Part shown: piece after piece, positions 37,801 through 45,847 of the stretch
Numbering within the stretch: the stretch's first letter is position 1
How the letters are laid out: the number at the start of each line of letters is the position of its first letter
Assembly: GCA_938743325.2 (NCBI GenBank)
Contig: OW568864.1
Span: forward strand, 248,001 to 312,000
Direction of reading: 5' to 3'
DNA from: Pycnococcus provasolii
Lineage: Eukaryota; Chlorophyta; Pseudoscourfieldiophyceae; Pseudoscourfieldiales; Pycnococcaceae
DNA: 64,000 nucleotides
The notes under the pieces: model-generated
Told to the model about the DNA's origin: nothing
Databases searched by the model: none
Seen by the model: the letters and a program-made list of their open reading frames with translations, nothing else
Position numbers and translations under genes: made by a program

Positions 37801-40059
37801 CCATCGCCGTCGTTGCCGCCTCCGCCTCCGCTGCCGTCATCGTCTTTTCCGCCGCCTCCGCCTCTGCCGCCGACAACACCACCGGATCAAATCCAAAATT
37901 CTCTACAAAGCGTGCAGATTGCGACGCGTATGAAAGCGATTGCATACGAGGTGCTGGCTAACGCCACCTCTGGTGAGCGTGAGACTGGATTGACCATTAC
38001 AGAAATAATGCAGCGATCGATCCACGTGAGCGAATCTTTAGGTGAAGATGTAGAATTTGCGTTTTCTACGACTGTCACGCTTGCAATGCTCATTGCCGCC
38101 GGCGCACTCACTCCAGGCGTGGACAAGCTCTCCTGTAAGTGCTTCGACAACACGCACAACGCGGAGCTTTTGCAGGATGGACGCATCCGTTACCTGGAAA
38201 TGACGTTCGATTCGCCGAGCGCGTTCAGCGTATACTGCAAGCGAATCTATAACCCAACAAGGCGCGCGGACGATGGTTGGGGATCGGTTACATACGACGG
38301 CGTGACGCTCAAAGACATCAAAACAAAGGCGATGGAGTCAATGAAAGACAAAGACGCCCTTAGCAAGGAAAAACTACTCGAATCCTTGAACTCGGATAAC
38401 TGCTTCGCAAAGAAAGCTTCGGGACGCTTCACACTTAGCTACAGCGTTCGTGAAGAACGAGACACTCGTCCATGGTCAGGACCAATTCCTCAAAGCTCAA
38501 GATCGAAGAGACTTCCTATCTCGAAGGAAAGGTGCTCTGGCTTCGCTGACTTTGTTGCGTTCATCACGAGTGCTGCCGATGATGTGCACGACAGCACAGA
38601 GAATGATTGCTCGAAAGAGTTACCCCGCGGCGTACACCGACGTGCCGGACGTTCCAAAATGTTTTTCCAAATCAGCTTGAATGGCAAAACATACAATGCT
38701 TATCCAGCCAGTACAGATGCCGTATCGGGTGATGCAACTGCCCTTGCATACATACGTGATCATGCCATTCGTCACTTCGGATCGGCGTCGGCGCTGAACT
38801 ACCCGCAGGTTGAGCAACTACCCGAGCAGTACACTGCAGCAGCTGCGGAGCTACTGGAGCAGCTACGCTGCAAAATCGGCACGCAGTCGAAGCAAGTTAA
38901 CAACGCCGAGGCCGCCTCTACAGCACCAAATCAAGCGCAATGCACCGCGTCTGGGGCACGAGTCGTCGAGAGGTCCCCTCATGACCCTCCGGCGAGTTGG
39001 TGGAAAACGAGGTCCAAGGACAAGGGTGTCGCAACCTCTTTCCTTGGATGGCGCGTTGTCAAGCGTTTCAACGGCAAGTCGTATCATGGCACGATTGACG
39101 GATTTGATGAGGATGAAGCGTGGTACCACGTCACATTTGATGACAATGACCAGGAGGAGGTTGATCTGAACGAGATTCTATCAATCTCGAAGAGGCGCTA
39201 CTTTCTGTCAAAGCAGATTCCCGTGCTTTGCCAGCTCGATGACGACAACATCCTCACTGAAAAGGTGCTAGGATGCACATTTTCTCATCGTGCCGCTGCT
39301 CTTTTCAAAAGACGGCGCAAGTGGTCGCTCAGGCAGCGAGAGATCAGCGCGGTGCGCATTACCTCTCAAGTGCCTCACGCACAAGACTTGCGGAACGTTC
39401 GAGATGCAGTCATGGCATACCTCGTATCGCTCGGCGTGGACGTCGGTGTGTCGCTCGCATATGGGGTGCCGATCAGTTTCCCTCGCGAAGCGCCGTCGCA
39501 TCGTTCTGTCGAGCAATACACGGTCGATTCGTCTGACGCGCGAGTGAGCTTACGCGGCGAATTCGGATGCCGTGCAACGGATATCATTCCTGCGAACACT
39601 GTGATTGGCATTTACACTGGTCACTGCTTTTTCAACGATGAGATGTTCGCGATGATTGAGAGGATGATTGCGCCTACTGACGGCGTGTCACGCCTTAAGG
39701 CGGAGCGGGACGTTGAAAGTGGCATCCAAGAATTCACGCGCTTCAACAGGCAGTCGAAGCGATTCGACGGACCGGCTGCTGGCAAGGGCGAGCTGCTGAT
39801 GGTGAGCTCGTTTGGGGACGACCAAGGCGTCTGCGGCCGAATCAATGATGCCCTTGTCGACGTGTACGATTCGAATGAGCTGGTCGACGACGGGTATAAC
39901 GTCATGTGCGTGGAGGCGGAGCTTCAGGGTTGGCCGTTCTTGTTCGTCTGTACGACGCGTGATGTTCGTGCTGGCTCGGACCTGAGGATGGATTACACTG
40001 GATACTACTGGGAACGAATCGGCGAGATGAAACGCCGACTGGATTTTGTACAACTGTAA
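34867..40059 (+). CDS. AP2-like / winged-helix / Tudor-like / SET-like chromatin protein
   Basis: A 1730-residue protein from the ATG at 34867 (MEDEEDMEERT). Parts seen: an acidic N terminus; a CPMC...CSAC zinc-ribbon-like motif (about residues 185-212); three AP2/ERF-like units (300-363, 423-486, 572-630) and a fourth at 1255-1313. The units have an initial GVYK strand and a helix ending FGSASALNYP, similar to AP2's YRGV and FGxxAxLNFP. HARE-HTH-like segments lie at about 781-853 and 1022-1085, and a weaker one at 1138-1191. A Tudor/PWWP-like module (GWRVVKRFNGKSYHGTIDGF) is at about 1388-1441. The C terminus (1557-1722) looks SET-like: GCRATDIIPANTVIGIYTG, GRINDAL and TRDVRAGSDLRMDYTGYYW. 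A DNA-binding histone methyltransferase is the natural inference; NHS-type catalytic residues are altered (INDAL), so activity is uncertain. Confidence 0.85.
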   Translation: MEDEEDMEERTRHSWRLPRMAHDDHDDVAGVVNDAPALSPSRPPCMPMPSTVVPPSAMSAREEPSLLEEELVEPVVVVPGCDELVGGELGEELVGNPSSIPVALGGAPHPPPRGDVAMMELNGNEDDDVPLEENENQNQHLRHHDGGAPMVLDAAMYSPPAGRAPSGEAWNAISAVAPAQPPRPLCPMCKIRHCEIRGQNEKWRTTCSACRKSSATKKQEMTRRDDQVQEEEEVDVEKWVDEVLGRDNKPDEATMMTNDEPARQKRAAGALPSPPPPPALPLPPPPPALPLPPPPLPQSKYYGVYKYPDYGTKMYFSFILKGKAYTAHPASTDAVSGDATALAYIRDHAIRHFGSASALNYPQVEQLPEQYTAAGAELLEQLRRKIEKQPEHLDDESLALDRPNAPPPPPALPLPPPPPPQSKYYGVYKSSDCGTTKYFSFKLKGKAYTAQPASTDAVSGDATALAYIRDHAIRHFGSTSALNYPQVEQLPEQYTAAGAELLERLRRKIEKQPEHLDDESPALGRPNGVPPVASLETPTPTPGRTGDDEAPSTIPATMTVDPVDASKRVLPIGVYKSGTRLYFQFSLKGKAYNANPASTDAVSGDATALAYIRDHAIRHFGSASALNYRQVKQLPEQYAAAGAELLERLRHIIEKQPEHLDDESPALDRPNGVPPVASLETPTPTPARTGDDEVPSTIPATMTVDPVDASMLRVDSSQKEPWRRDAAKFALENASDVETAQGCKAAEAGDRVPMAAECASGEARNHIHNPEPNPYPTGSTKQAAYEVLLRATPEERQAGLPLEEFVRRIRTMLKVDENMWPANTKTPDGTLHAAMAGDSCFLKTIKRTFTLSGSAPSKIAGYGNRAQQLPMEQTYEDDRYATMMSRRDTAKSKDEKTLLTYEELIEREFEQKRKIAEVNRSNVAAKKQKTSHVVVEDEVLDCSVDSLERPDEIPPNPFLAIKKPDAYAFPLPPPPLSSPSPSLPPPPPLPSSSFPPPPPLPPTTPPDQIQNSLQSVQIATRMKAIAYEVLANATSGERETGLTITEIMQRSIHVSESLGEDVEFAFSTTVTLAMLIAAGALTPGVDKLSCKCFDNTHNAELLQDGRIRYLEMTFDSPSAFSVYCKRIYNPTRRADDGWGSVTYDGVTLKDIKTKAMESMKDKDALSKEKLLESLNSDNCFAKKASGRFTLSYSVREERDTRPWSGPIPQSSRSKRLPISKERCSGFADFVAFITSAADDVHDSTENDCSKELPRGVHRRAGRSKMFFQISLNGKTYNAYPASTDAVSGDATALAYIRDHAIRHFGSASALNYPQVEQLPEQYTAAAAELLEQLRCKIGTQSKQVNNAEAASTAPNQAQCTASGARVVERSPHDPPASWWKTRSKDKGVATSFLGWRVVKRFNGKSYHGTIDGFDEDEAWYHVTFDDNDQEEVDLNEILSISKRRYFLSKQIPVLCQLDDDNILTEKVLGCTFSHRAAALFKRRRKWSLRQREISAVRITSQVPHAQDLRNVRDAVMAYLVSLGVDVGVSLAYGVPISFPREAPSHRSVEQYTVDSSDARVSLRGEFGCRATDIIPANTVIGIYTGHCFFNDEMFAMIERMIAPTDGVSRLKAERDVESGIQEFTRFNRQSKRFDGPAAGKGELLMVSSFGDDQGVCGRINDALVDVYDSNELVDDGYNVMCVEAELQGWPFLFVCTTRDVRAGSDLRMDYTGYYWERIGEMKRRLDFVQL
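35764..38842 (+). repeat. Four intragenic AP2-like repeat units
   Basis: The second half of the unit is almost identical at DNA level in four copies starting near 35851, 36220, 36652 and 38704. Copies 1 and 4 are identical over 139 nt (35851-35989 and 38704-38842), whereas the first halves differ strongly. Confidence 0.95.
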
Positions 40060-40280
40060 AACCAAAAGTAAGGACTACATAAAATCAAAAAACACCTTCC
40101 TTCCCCTCCCTCTCCCGCTGAACAAAACCCTTCCAGGGCTAAACCCCCAATTTTTGCAGGAACGAATCGGCGAAAGGAAACGCCGAACGACTGGGATTGG
40201 GTTCTCCGATAGACCCACCACCATAAACTGAACTATCGTAGAAAGTACACATCAAAATAATCACCCGCTGCTGCTGAATC

Positions 40281-40760
40281 ATGCCGCCTTCGGACATCCC
40301 ACCGAATACAACTACGGACGACAAGAATGTCTTGGATCTCATCGTGGCATTCTTCGATGACCTGTTTTCGTCGGTCTTCAAGAAGGAGTCGGGCGACTCC
40401 AAGGAATCCACGAAGAAGAACGCGGAGCTGGCAAAGAAGGTGGACGATGCGCCGATTTCCAATTTCCACACTCCTGCTATAGAGAGCCCAAAGGAGTACA
40501 AGGAGTACAGCGCCAAGCCAAGCAAGTCAACATCATCCTCGAAAAAGAAGGATGCTTCGACGAGCGCGCAACGCATGGAGGGACCGTCGCCTGCGATGAT
40601 TGTGCTGCTTGCTCTCCCGTGGATCGCGGTAGGAGGTGCGGCGGTGGGAGCTATGACGAAGGGTGTGTTCTGCCTGTTCAAGAAGAAGGACGACGATTCG
40701 AAAAGCAGCAGCGGCGCCGGCGGCGGTGACGACAAGACGAGCACCATCGCGTCAACTTGA
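40281..40760 (+). CDS. Small single-pass membrane protein, unknown
   Basis: A 159-residue protein starting MPPSDIPPNTTTDDKNVLDL. An N-terminal amphipathic segment (LIVAFFDDLFSSVF) is followed by a Lys/Ser/Glu-rich disordered region. One TM helix at about residues 107-130 (MIVLLALPWIAVGGAAVGAM) follows, then a short basic, Ser/Gly-rich tail. No family is recognised. The ORF has the coding bias of its neighbours (G/C at third positions) and lies 221 bp after the AP2/SET stop in the same orientation. Confidence 0.72.
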   Translation: MPPSDIPPNTTTDDKNVLDLIVAFFDDLFSSVFKKESGDSKESTKKNAELAKKVDDAPISNFHTPAIESPKEYKEYSAKPSKSTSSSKKKDASTSAQRMEGPSPAMIVLLALPWIAVGGAAVGAMTKGVFCLFKKKDDDSKSSSGAGGGDDKTSTIAST

Positions 40761-41269
40761 TGTGTGACATACATCTGCGCTTCTTGATGTTTTGGATAAG
40801 TTTGCACTTACTTGTTGCTGTATTATGCATCAATTGATAATTGGGTTTGGATCGACGACGACGACCATGGATGACTTTGGATTTTGATGGATTTTTGGTT
40901 CAAGGGAACGTCGTCGTGCTGCGAGTTGCTGTTGCTATTGTTGTTGTTGTTGTTGTAATACACTACGATGAATACTTAAGGACTACGGTACCTACCGTAC
41001 GGTCGGTGGCGCCATTCATCATACAGGAGCCAAAAACAAACCTGGAAACCCTACTAGCCCTAACCCTAACCCTCTGCGAGCTCCAAAACAGCTTTATATT
41101 TTGTTGTTGTTGTTGTTGTTTTCCTCCTGCGAAGTGCAAGGTGCCCGACCTCACTCCCCTCACTCTCACCGGCAACCGGTGAGCTGAGCAAGATCGATCT
41201 GCGCGCACGTCACTGGTCACTGGTGAGAGAGTGTCGTGTCGATTCGATCGCAAAGAAGAAGTGCGTGTG
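40761..41269. other. Intergenic, 5' region of the first GT29 gene
   Basis: Contains two (TTG)n runs (40932-40955 and 41101-41121), a CCCTAA array (41058-41073) and a CTCACCGG/CCGGTGAG inverted repeat (41165-41183). No gene is seen. Confidence 0.5.
41058..41073 (-). repeat. Telomere-like (CCCTAA)n array upstream of GT29
   Basis: CCCTAACCCTAACCCT about 200 bp before the GT29 start, preceded by a degenerate CCCTACTAG. Confidence 0.9.
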
Positions 41270-42388
41270 ATGGCATTAATGGTGTTAAGAAGCTTGCTGA
41301 GGTCAAGGACGTTGTTAAGGCTCATTTACGTCCTCTACGTCAGCTCGTCCTTGGGCTCCTACGGTGGTGTCGTGCAAGCGCAGGAGGAGGCGACACCCTC
41401 CCGCCCTCCCCCCAGGAAAGTGATACCGAACGCGCGCGCGTGGATGTCGCTCATGGGTACAGGGGGCACGCCCGTGACGGACGACGAGGTGGCCGAGCAG
41501 GGTAAACACGGCGTGGCTGAGTGCACAACCTCCAAAGACTGCCCCATGAGCCGAATGGCGTGCGTGAATAAGGTGTGCCTCTGCCCCGTGCTCTTCCCAG
41601 GAGGGAGCAACTGCAACGCTCCGCGCAAGCCCGTCGATGACTGGTGCCTGACGCCTTTCGAGGTGTGGGCTTCCAAGGGACCGCGCTATCCAAGCCTGCG
41701 TTCGCGCAACGGAGGAACGTTCGGAGGACAGCCGAACGGCGCCATACCACGGTGTGCCGTCGTCGGCAGCTCCGGACGACTCAAGGGTTCCGGAGCTGGC
41801 GCGGAAATCGACGACCACGACATCGTCATACGGTTCAACGAGGCGCCGTCGGGAGGCACGTTTGCCAAAGACGTCGGCAGCTTCACGAGCCTTCGCTTCC
41901 AGAATCGCGATCGCAGCGGCTACGCGCAGGCGAAAGGCGAGGTGTGCGTCGTGCGCAAGGGCAAGTGGTACAAGGGCAGCGACAGCAAGGGAAAGTGCTC
42001 GATGAAGGAGATGCCGCTGCCGGTGGAGCACTTTGTCGACGGGCACTGGAAGGTGTTCCGTCGACCTGTGAACACGCAGTCCGTGCGAACGAGTGGCCGC
42101 GACCTCGGACGTCCTTGGTTCTCCAACGGGTTCACCGGAATTGTCTACGCGCTGCACATGTGCGCGACGGTGGACGTGTACGGGTTCAACTTCGGCGCGG
42201 GGTACTACTTCACGAAGTTCAAGGGTAAGCCGAATGGCTGGGGTCGTCCAGGCAAGGGCCTGAGCCCGCCGAGAAAGGCGCTCGCGACGCGCCACTCGTG
42301 GACGAAGGAGCGCGACTGCCTAGCGACATTAAGCGAGCAGCTGCCGAATGTCGTGAAGGTTCACAAGACAGCAGCATCCTCGTCGTGA
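41270..42388 (+). CDS. GT29 sialyltransferase-like protein with EGF-like segment
   Basis: A 372-residue type II membrane protein from the ATG at 41270: a short N tail, a hydrophobic anchor (about residues 8-30), then a Cys-rich EGF-like segment ([17 protein letters not shown]). The GT29 domain follows. Sialyl motif L is seen as [20 protein letters not shown] followed by [11 protein letters not shown] and [10 protein letters not shown]. Motif S is [14 protein letters not shown] with VDVYGFNFG, and the VS-type motif is [11 protein letters not shown]29 enzymes transfer sialic acid or related 2-keto sugars (Kdo-like in plants) from CMP-sugars in the Golgi. Whether the donor here is CMP-sialic acid or CMP-Kdo is not decidable. 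A second GT29 gene lies 7 kb downstream. Confidence 0.95.
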   Translation: MALMVLRSLLRSRTLLRLIYVLYVSSSLGSYGGVVQAQEEATPSRPPPRKVIPNARAWMSLMGTGGTPVTDDEVAEQGKHGVAECTTSKDCPMSRMACVNKVCLCPVLFPGGSNCNAPRKPVDDWCLTPFEVWASKGPRYPSLRSRNGGTFGGQPNGAIPRCAVVGSSGRLKGSGAGAEIDDHDIVIRFNEAPSGGTFAKDVGSFTSLRFQNRDRSGYAQAKGEVCVVRKGKWYKGSDSKGKCSMKEMPLPVEHFVDGHWKVFRRPVNTQSVRTSGRDLGRPWFSNGFTGIVYALHMCATVDVYGFNFGAGYYFTKFKGKPNGWGRPGKGLSPPRKALATRHSWTKERDCLATLSEQLPNVVKVHKTAASSS

Positions 42389-42484
42389 AGGTTTGCATTC
42401 GATTGAAAATGAATTTGTGTTACTAGACGTTTTTTTAAACTAAGATGTGTGTGCAATGAATCGAACAACAAGTAGAAGTTTTTT

Positions 42485-43249
42485 TCAAGCGCTCGCCGTC
42501 GACGGTCGACGCAGTCGACGGCGCACGCTGCTTGCCAACGCTGCTGTCGTGCTTTCGTTTGTGTATCCGAAAGCCTCCGTGCCAGCCTCCTTCGTGGGAA
42601 GCACCTTCACCGCCGCCGAGCGTAGGCTGGTGGCGGCGGGTGCGATAGCCTGCGGAACGCGCGTCCTGATGTCGTCGACGCTTCGAACGCCCAGCGACTT
42701 GGCTGCGGTGGCTGCAGTTGCGCCGACGACCCACGAGGCGATGACGGTTCCCCACAGAAGTGCACGCGACGCGGTCATGTTCGGGAAGAGCCTGAGCGGC
42801 TTTCCCATCAAGGTGAAAACTTCACCTTGCATCCCAGCTTCCATGGCTCGCTTCGCCCTCATGTTTCCTTGCCACACCTTTGGCAGCTCTGTCTGCGTGA
42901 TGAGCTCCGCTCCCTTGTTTGCGTGAAAGATGGAAGCCCCTGCTTCGGTGGTGTTGTACTTCAGGCTACCGAGGCTGACTGCAGGTGGCTGAAACTTGGC
43001 GAACGGGTTCTGGCTTTCGAGCCATCCTGGCGGCGGCCTCCACTCTCGTGCGGGTACCTTGTTACGCACGACGACTTTGGCAATGCGCTCGAGTTCGTTC
43101 GAGGTTGTTGGCTGAGGCGTCGAGAGCACGAGTCCGTGTTTCGCTCGTATTTTGTTGAGTGCGTCCATGGTTTGCGTGTGCGCCCACGACCCTTCCTGGT
43201 AGTTGAGCGCCGAGGACAAAAAGGTGGATGACGAAGCAGCAGCCGCCAT
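42485..43249 (-). CDS. Conserved-looking protein with one TM helix, unknown
   Basis: A 254-residue protein, ATG at 43247-43249. It begins MAAAASSSTFLSSALNY. A basic middle region contains REWRPPPGWLESQNPFAKF, followed by NTTEAGASIFHANKGAEL, a helical basic segment, and a hydrophobic helix at about residues 165-187 (ALLWGTVIASWVVGATAATA). No family is recognised. The motif-like, non-repetitive sequence and strong codon bias support a real gene. It converges with the GT29 gene, with a 96-bp gap. Confidence 0.78.
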   Translation of the reverse strand: MAAAASSSTFLSSALNYQEGSWAHTQTMDALNKIRAKHGLVLSTPQPTTSNELERIAKVVVRNKVPAREWRPPPGWLESQNPFAKFQPPAVSLGSLKYNTTEAGASIFHANKGAELITQTELPKVWQGNMRAKRAMEAGMQGEVFTLMGKPLRLFPNMTASRALLWGTVIASWVVGATAATAAKSLGVRSVDDIRTRVPQAIAPAATSLRSAAVKVLPTKEAGTEAFGYTNESTTAALASSVRRRLRRPSTASA

Positions 43250-43288
43250 GATAAAAGTCAGGTGTCAGGGGTAATAATAATGTGTCAG

Positions 43289-43321
<33 letters not shown>

Positions 43322-44317
43322 GGTGTGTGAGACACAAGCCAGTGATTTATGTATGTGCAGACGACAACGAGCGTGATATGAGCCTCACAAAGAAAAGAAA
43401 GCCCAGGTGGGAGAGGGAGAGGGGGAGCGGCAAAACAAGTCCGTCCAGTCCACGGTGGAAAAAGATATTGCTTTCTTTGAGAGGAGGGAGAGGAGAGGAG
43501 AGACACACACGCACACGGATTCACGTTCACGGATTCACGTTCACGCACGATATTCACGAGAGGCTGGTATTCGCTCGAGAACGTTGCGACAAAAGGCTCC
43601 AGTTAAAGTAGTTGGTGCTTCGAAGACACAATGTGAGGTTCTACTCGTAGTGAGGAAACGAATCTGATGCAACTCCTCGAGACTCGAGAGAAGATGCAAA
43701 GCAACAGAAGATGCGTGTGTGTGGTCGAATCACACCTGGGAAGACGAATCGAACGACGGTCGACGTGAGGCTCTGCTCTGATCAAGACTCTTGTGCGTGA
43801 AGAGGTTGGGTGAAGCCGTGCGTGATGAGGAAGAAGCACGTCTGAATGAAGCCTGAAGGAACCTGAGGTGTCAGGGAGGAAATGAAACGAAAAGTATCGT
43901 CGCCACGGGTGATGGAAGAATTATTACCGTAGGAAGTAGGTCCCCACCACAGGGCACAGGCTGACAGGTCAGGTGTCAGGTCGGGCTATACATAAAGAAT
44001 ATATGGGTCCCATGACCGCATCGGATTCAATAATTCAATTGAGACTTGCTTCCCCGTCTCTGGACCCCACATTGCGAGAATGAGAGGTCCCTGTTCAGTC
44101 CCTGCTGCCTGTGGTGCACCACTGCGGTGCCAGGGGTGGGAATTCGTTCTGTTCTGGGATGCACAACGCACAGCACGCCTAGGTGTGTTCTCTCCCCCGC
44201 GGTCGTGGTTTTCCCCTCCCCTCCTCCCGTCCACGACTCGTTCTCCTCCCCCCCTCCCTGCCCCCCCTTTTGTCCGTCATTCTCCACTTCTCCCCTCTCT
44301 TATTTGTTGAATTCACC
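43250..44317. other. Intergenic region, about 1.07 kb
   Basis: Divergent region with a (CGAAAA)n run at 43288-43320, ACACAC and TTCACGTTCACGGA short repeats (43500-43550), and a C/T-rich stretch (44210-44310) before the next ORF. No telomere-like array and no recognised gene. Confidence 0.5.
43288..43320 (+). repeat. (CGAAAA)n microsatellite
   Basis: Five to six perfect units of CGAAAA near the 5' end of the minus-strand unknown gene. Confidence 0.95.
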
Positions 44318-44545
44318 ATGTGCCTTCCCATCTCGCAGAACCTCTCCCTGTCGCTCTCGCTCATCGCGCTCTGCAGTCTCGCAGGCGCGGGAGTCGCCGT
44401 GGGAAGCGGCGTCGCCATGATGGCTTCCCAGGCGATCGAAGCGGAAACCAAGGCTACCCAAGGTGTCGCCGCGCACTCCGTCAAGGAAACTCTCTCCTTC
44501 TCCAGCTCGTCGCGTGGATTCGCTGCGTCGAGCAGGAAGTTCTAA
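44318..44545 (+). CDS. Possible 75-residue membrane protein
   Basis: A short ORF with a good start context (CACCATGTG). It has a hydrophobic N-terminal half (LSLSLIALCSLAGAGVAVGSGV) and a polar Ser/Lys tail ending SSRKF. No family is recognised. Support is the codon bias and the promoter-like pyrimidine-rich stretch upstream. Confidence 0.5.
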   Translation: MCLPISQNLSLSLSLIALCSLAGAGVAVGSGVAMMASQAIEAETKATQGVAAHSVKETLSFSSSSRGFAASSRKF

Positions 44546-45009
44546 GTAGGGAGGAAACCTCGTCGAGATTCGTTTCGACGTTTTCCTATTTAGAAGGTTG
44601 GGTGTGCTGAGCTCTTGAATGAAGAGGTGTGTGCAGTGGACCTGGAGTTCTTTTTCAACCACCATACATGATTTTTACATACAAAAACCCGCGCAAAAAA
44701 AAACCCGCGTGTAACGCCATAAACAACAACTTTAAAAAAAAAACATAACACCAACATGACACACACTTAGCTTGGAAAGACAAAGAGCACTCACCACTCA
44801 CTCCAACACCCTCCCTCCCTCAGCATCATGACGGCCCATGGCGGCCTCCTCCCCCACAGGGCACAGGCCTGGGGCCAACCAAAAGCCCTAGCTGCCCCCC
44901 CCCCCCCCCCCCCTCCCCCCTTGCCTCAATTCTCCGTTTTCGCCCAGCTACTCCCTTGACTGGCGGCGGCGGGCTAGGCCCAATGTCACGCACATAAGTG
45001 TAAGTACTC
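44546..45009. other. Intergenic region with a poly-C tract
   Basis: A-rich runs near 44690-44745 and a long C homopolymer at 44895-44912, flanked by CCCTCCCTC. No gene is seen. Confidence 0.5.
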
Positions 45010-45705
45010 ATGGAGGAAACAACAACGCGCGCGTACATACTCCTGCACAACGTCTCGAAAAAGCATAACGTAGGCACGCTCACGCGCATCGCGACGGCCT
45101 TCAACGTCACAACCATCGTACTCACGGGAAACGCACACTACAACGTCTTCGGGTGCCAGGGAGCGTCGGCGTACGCGAAATTTGTACACAAACGAACGCT
45201 CGAGGATGCCGTGCAGTGGCTCAAGGAGGACTGCGCGTGCGAAATCGTGGGCGTGGAAATCGACGAGTCGGCTGTCCCTCTGCCTGACGCAAGGCACGCG
45301 TGGTGCGGCGAACAGCCGAACGTGAGGTCGCGCGCCTTTTTCATGGGGAACGAAGGACACGGTCTCTCGGAACGAGAAATCAGCCTGTGCGATAAGCTCG
45401 TGTACATACCGCAGTATGGTGTCGGCAGCACAGCGTCGTTGAACGTCGCGGTGGCTGCGGGAGTCGTGCTATCCGCCTTTGCCGAGGCGGCAGCCTTCGC
45501 GCAGTGCAATAAGCAAGGAGCGAAGTTCGACGTCGCGGAACGACCACGGCGAACACAAACGCGAGGTTTCGCGGAGGACGACGAGGAACGCGAGATGCGC
45601 ATACAAGCGAGGAGGCTGGCGCGTGAGAAAGCCGCGCACGGCGGCGACGACGACGATATCGACAACCCACCACCCTCACTGGACACCCTCTTCAGCGAGA
45701 GCTGA
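45010..45705 (+). CDS. TrmH/SpoU (SPOUT) RNA 2'-O-methyltransferase
   Basis: A 231-residue single-domain SPOUT methyltransferase. Motif 1 region is LLHNVSKKHNVGTLTRIATA, motif 2 is FFMGNEGHGLSEREI, and motif 3 is IPQYGVGSTASLNVAVAAGV with the expected Asn, forming the trefoil-knot SAM site. The charged tail (RRLAREKAAHGGDDDD) is lineage-specific. Family members methylate ribose 2'-OH in tRNA or rRNA; the target is unknown. No clear organelle presequence is seen, since the conserved fold starts within 12 residues of the ATG. Confidence 0.95.
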   Translation: MEETTTRAYILLHNVSKKHNVGTLTRIATAFNVTTIVLTGNAHYNVFGCQGASAYAKFVHKRTLEDAVQWLKEDCACEIVGVEIDESAVPLPDARHAWCGEQPNVRSRAFFMGNEGHGLSEREISLCDKLVYIPQYGVGSTASLNVAVAAGVVLSAFAEAAAFAQCNKQGAKFDVAERPRRTQTRGFAEDDEEREMRIQARRLAREKAAHGGDDDDIDNPPPSLDTLFSES

Positions 45706-45847
45706 ATGAAGTGATGTTTGTTGTATGTATTTTCATTTGTTTTTTGTAAATTTTTTTTAAGTAACAGTAAGGTAATATTTCTTTTTTATAGTATATTGTA
45801 TTCGTATTCTAGTCTCTATATGCAATGAAAAAATGTAAGGTTGTTAT

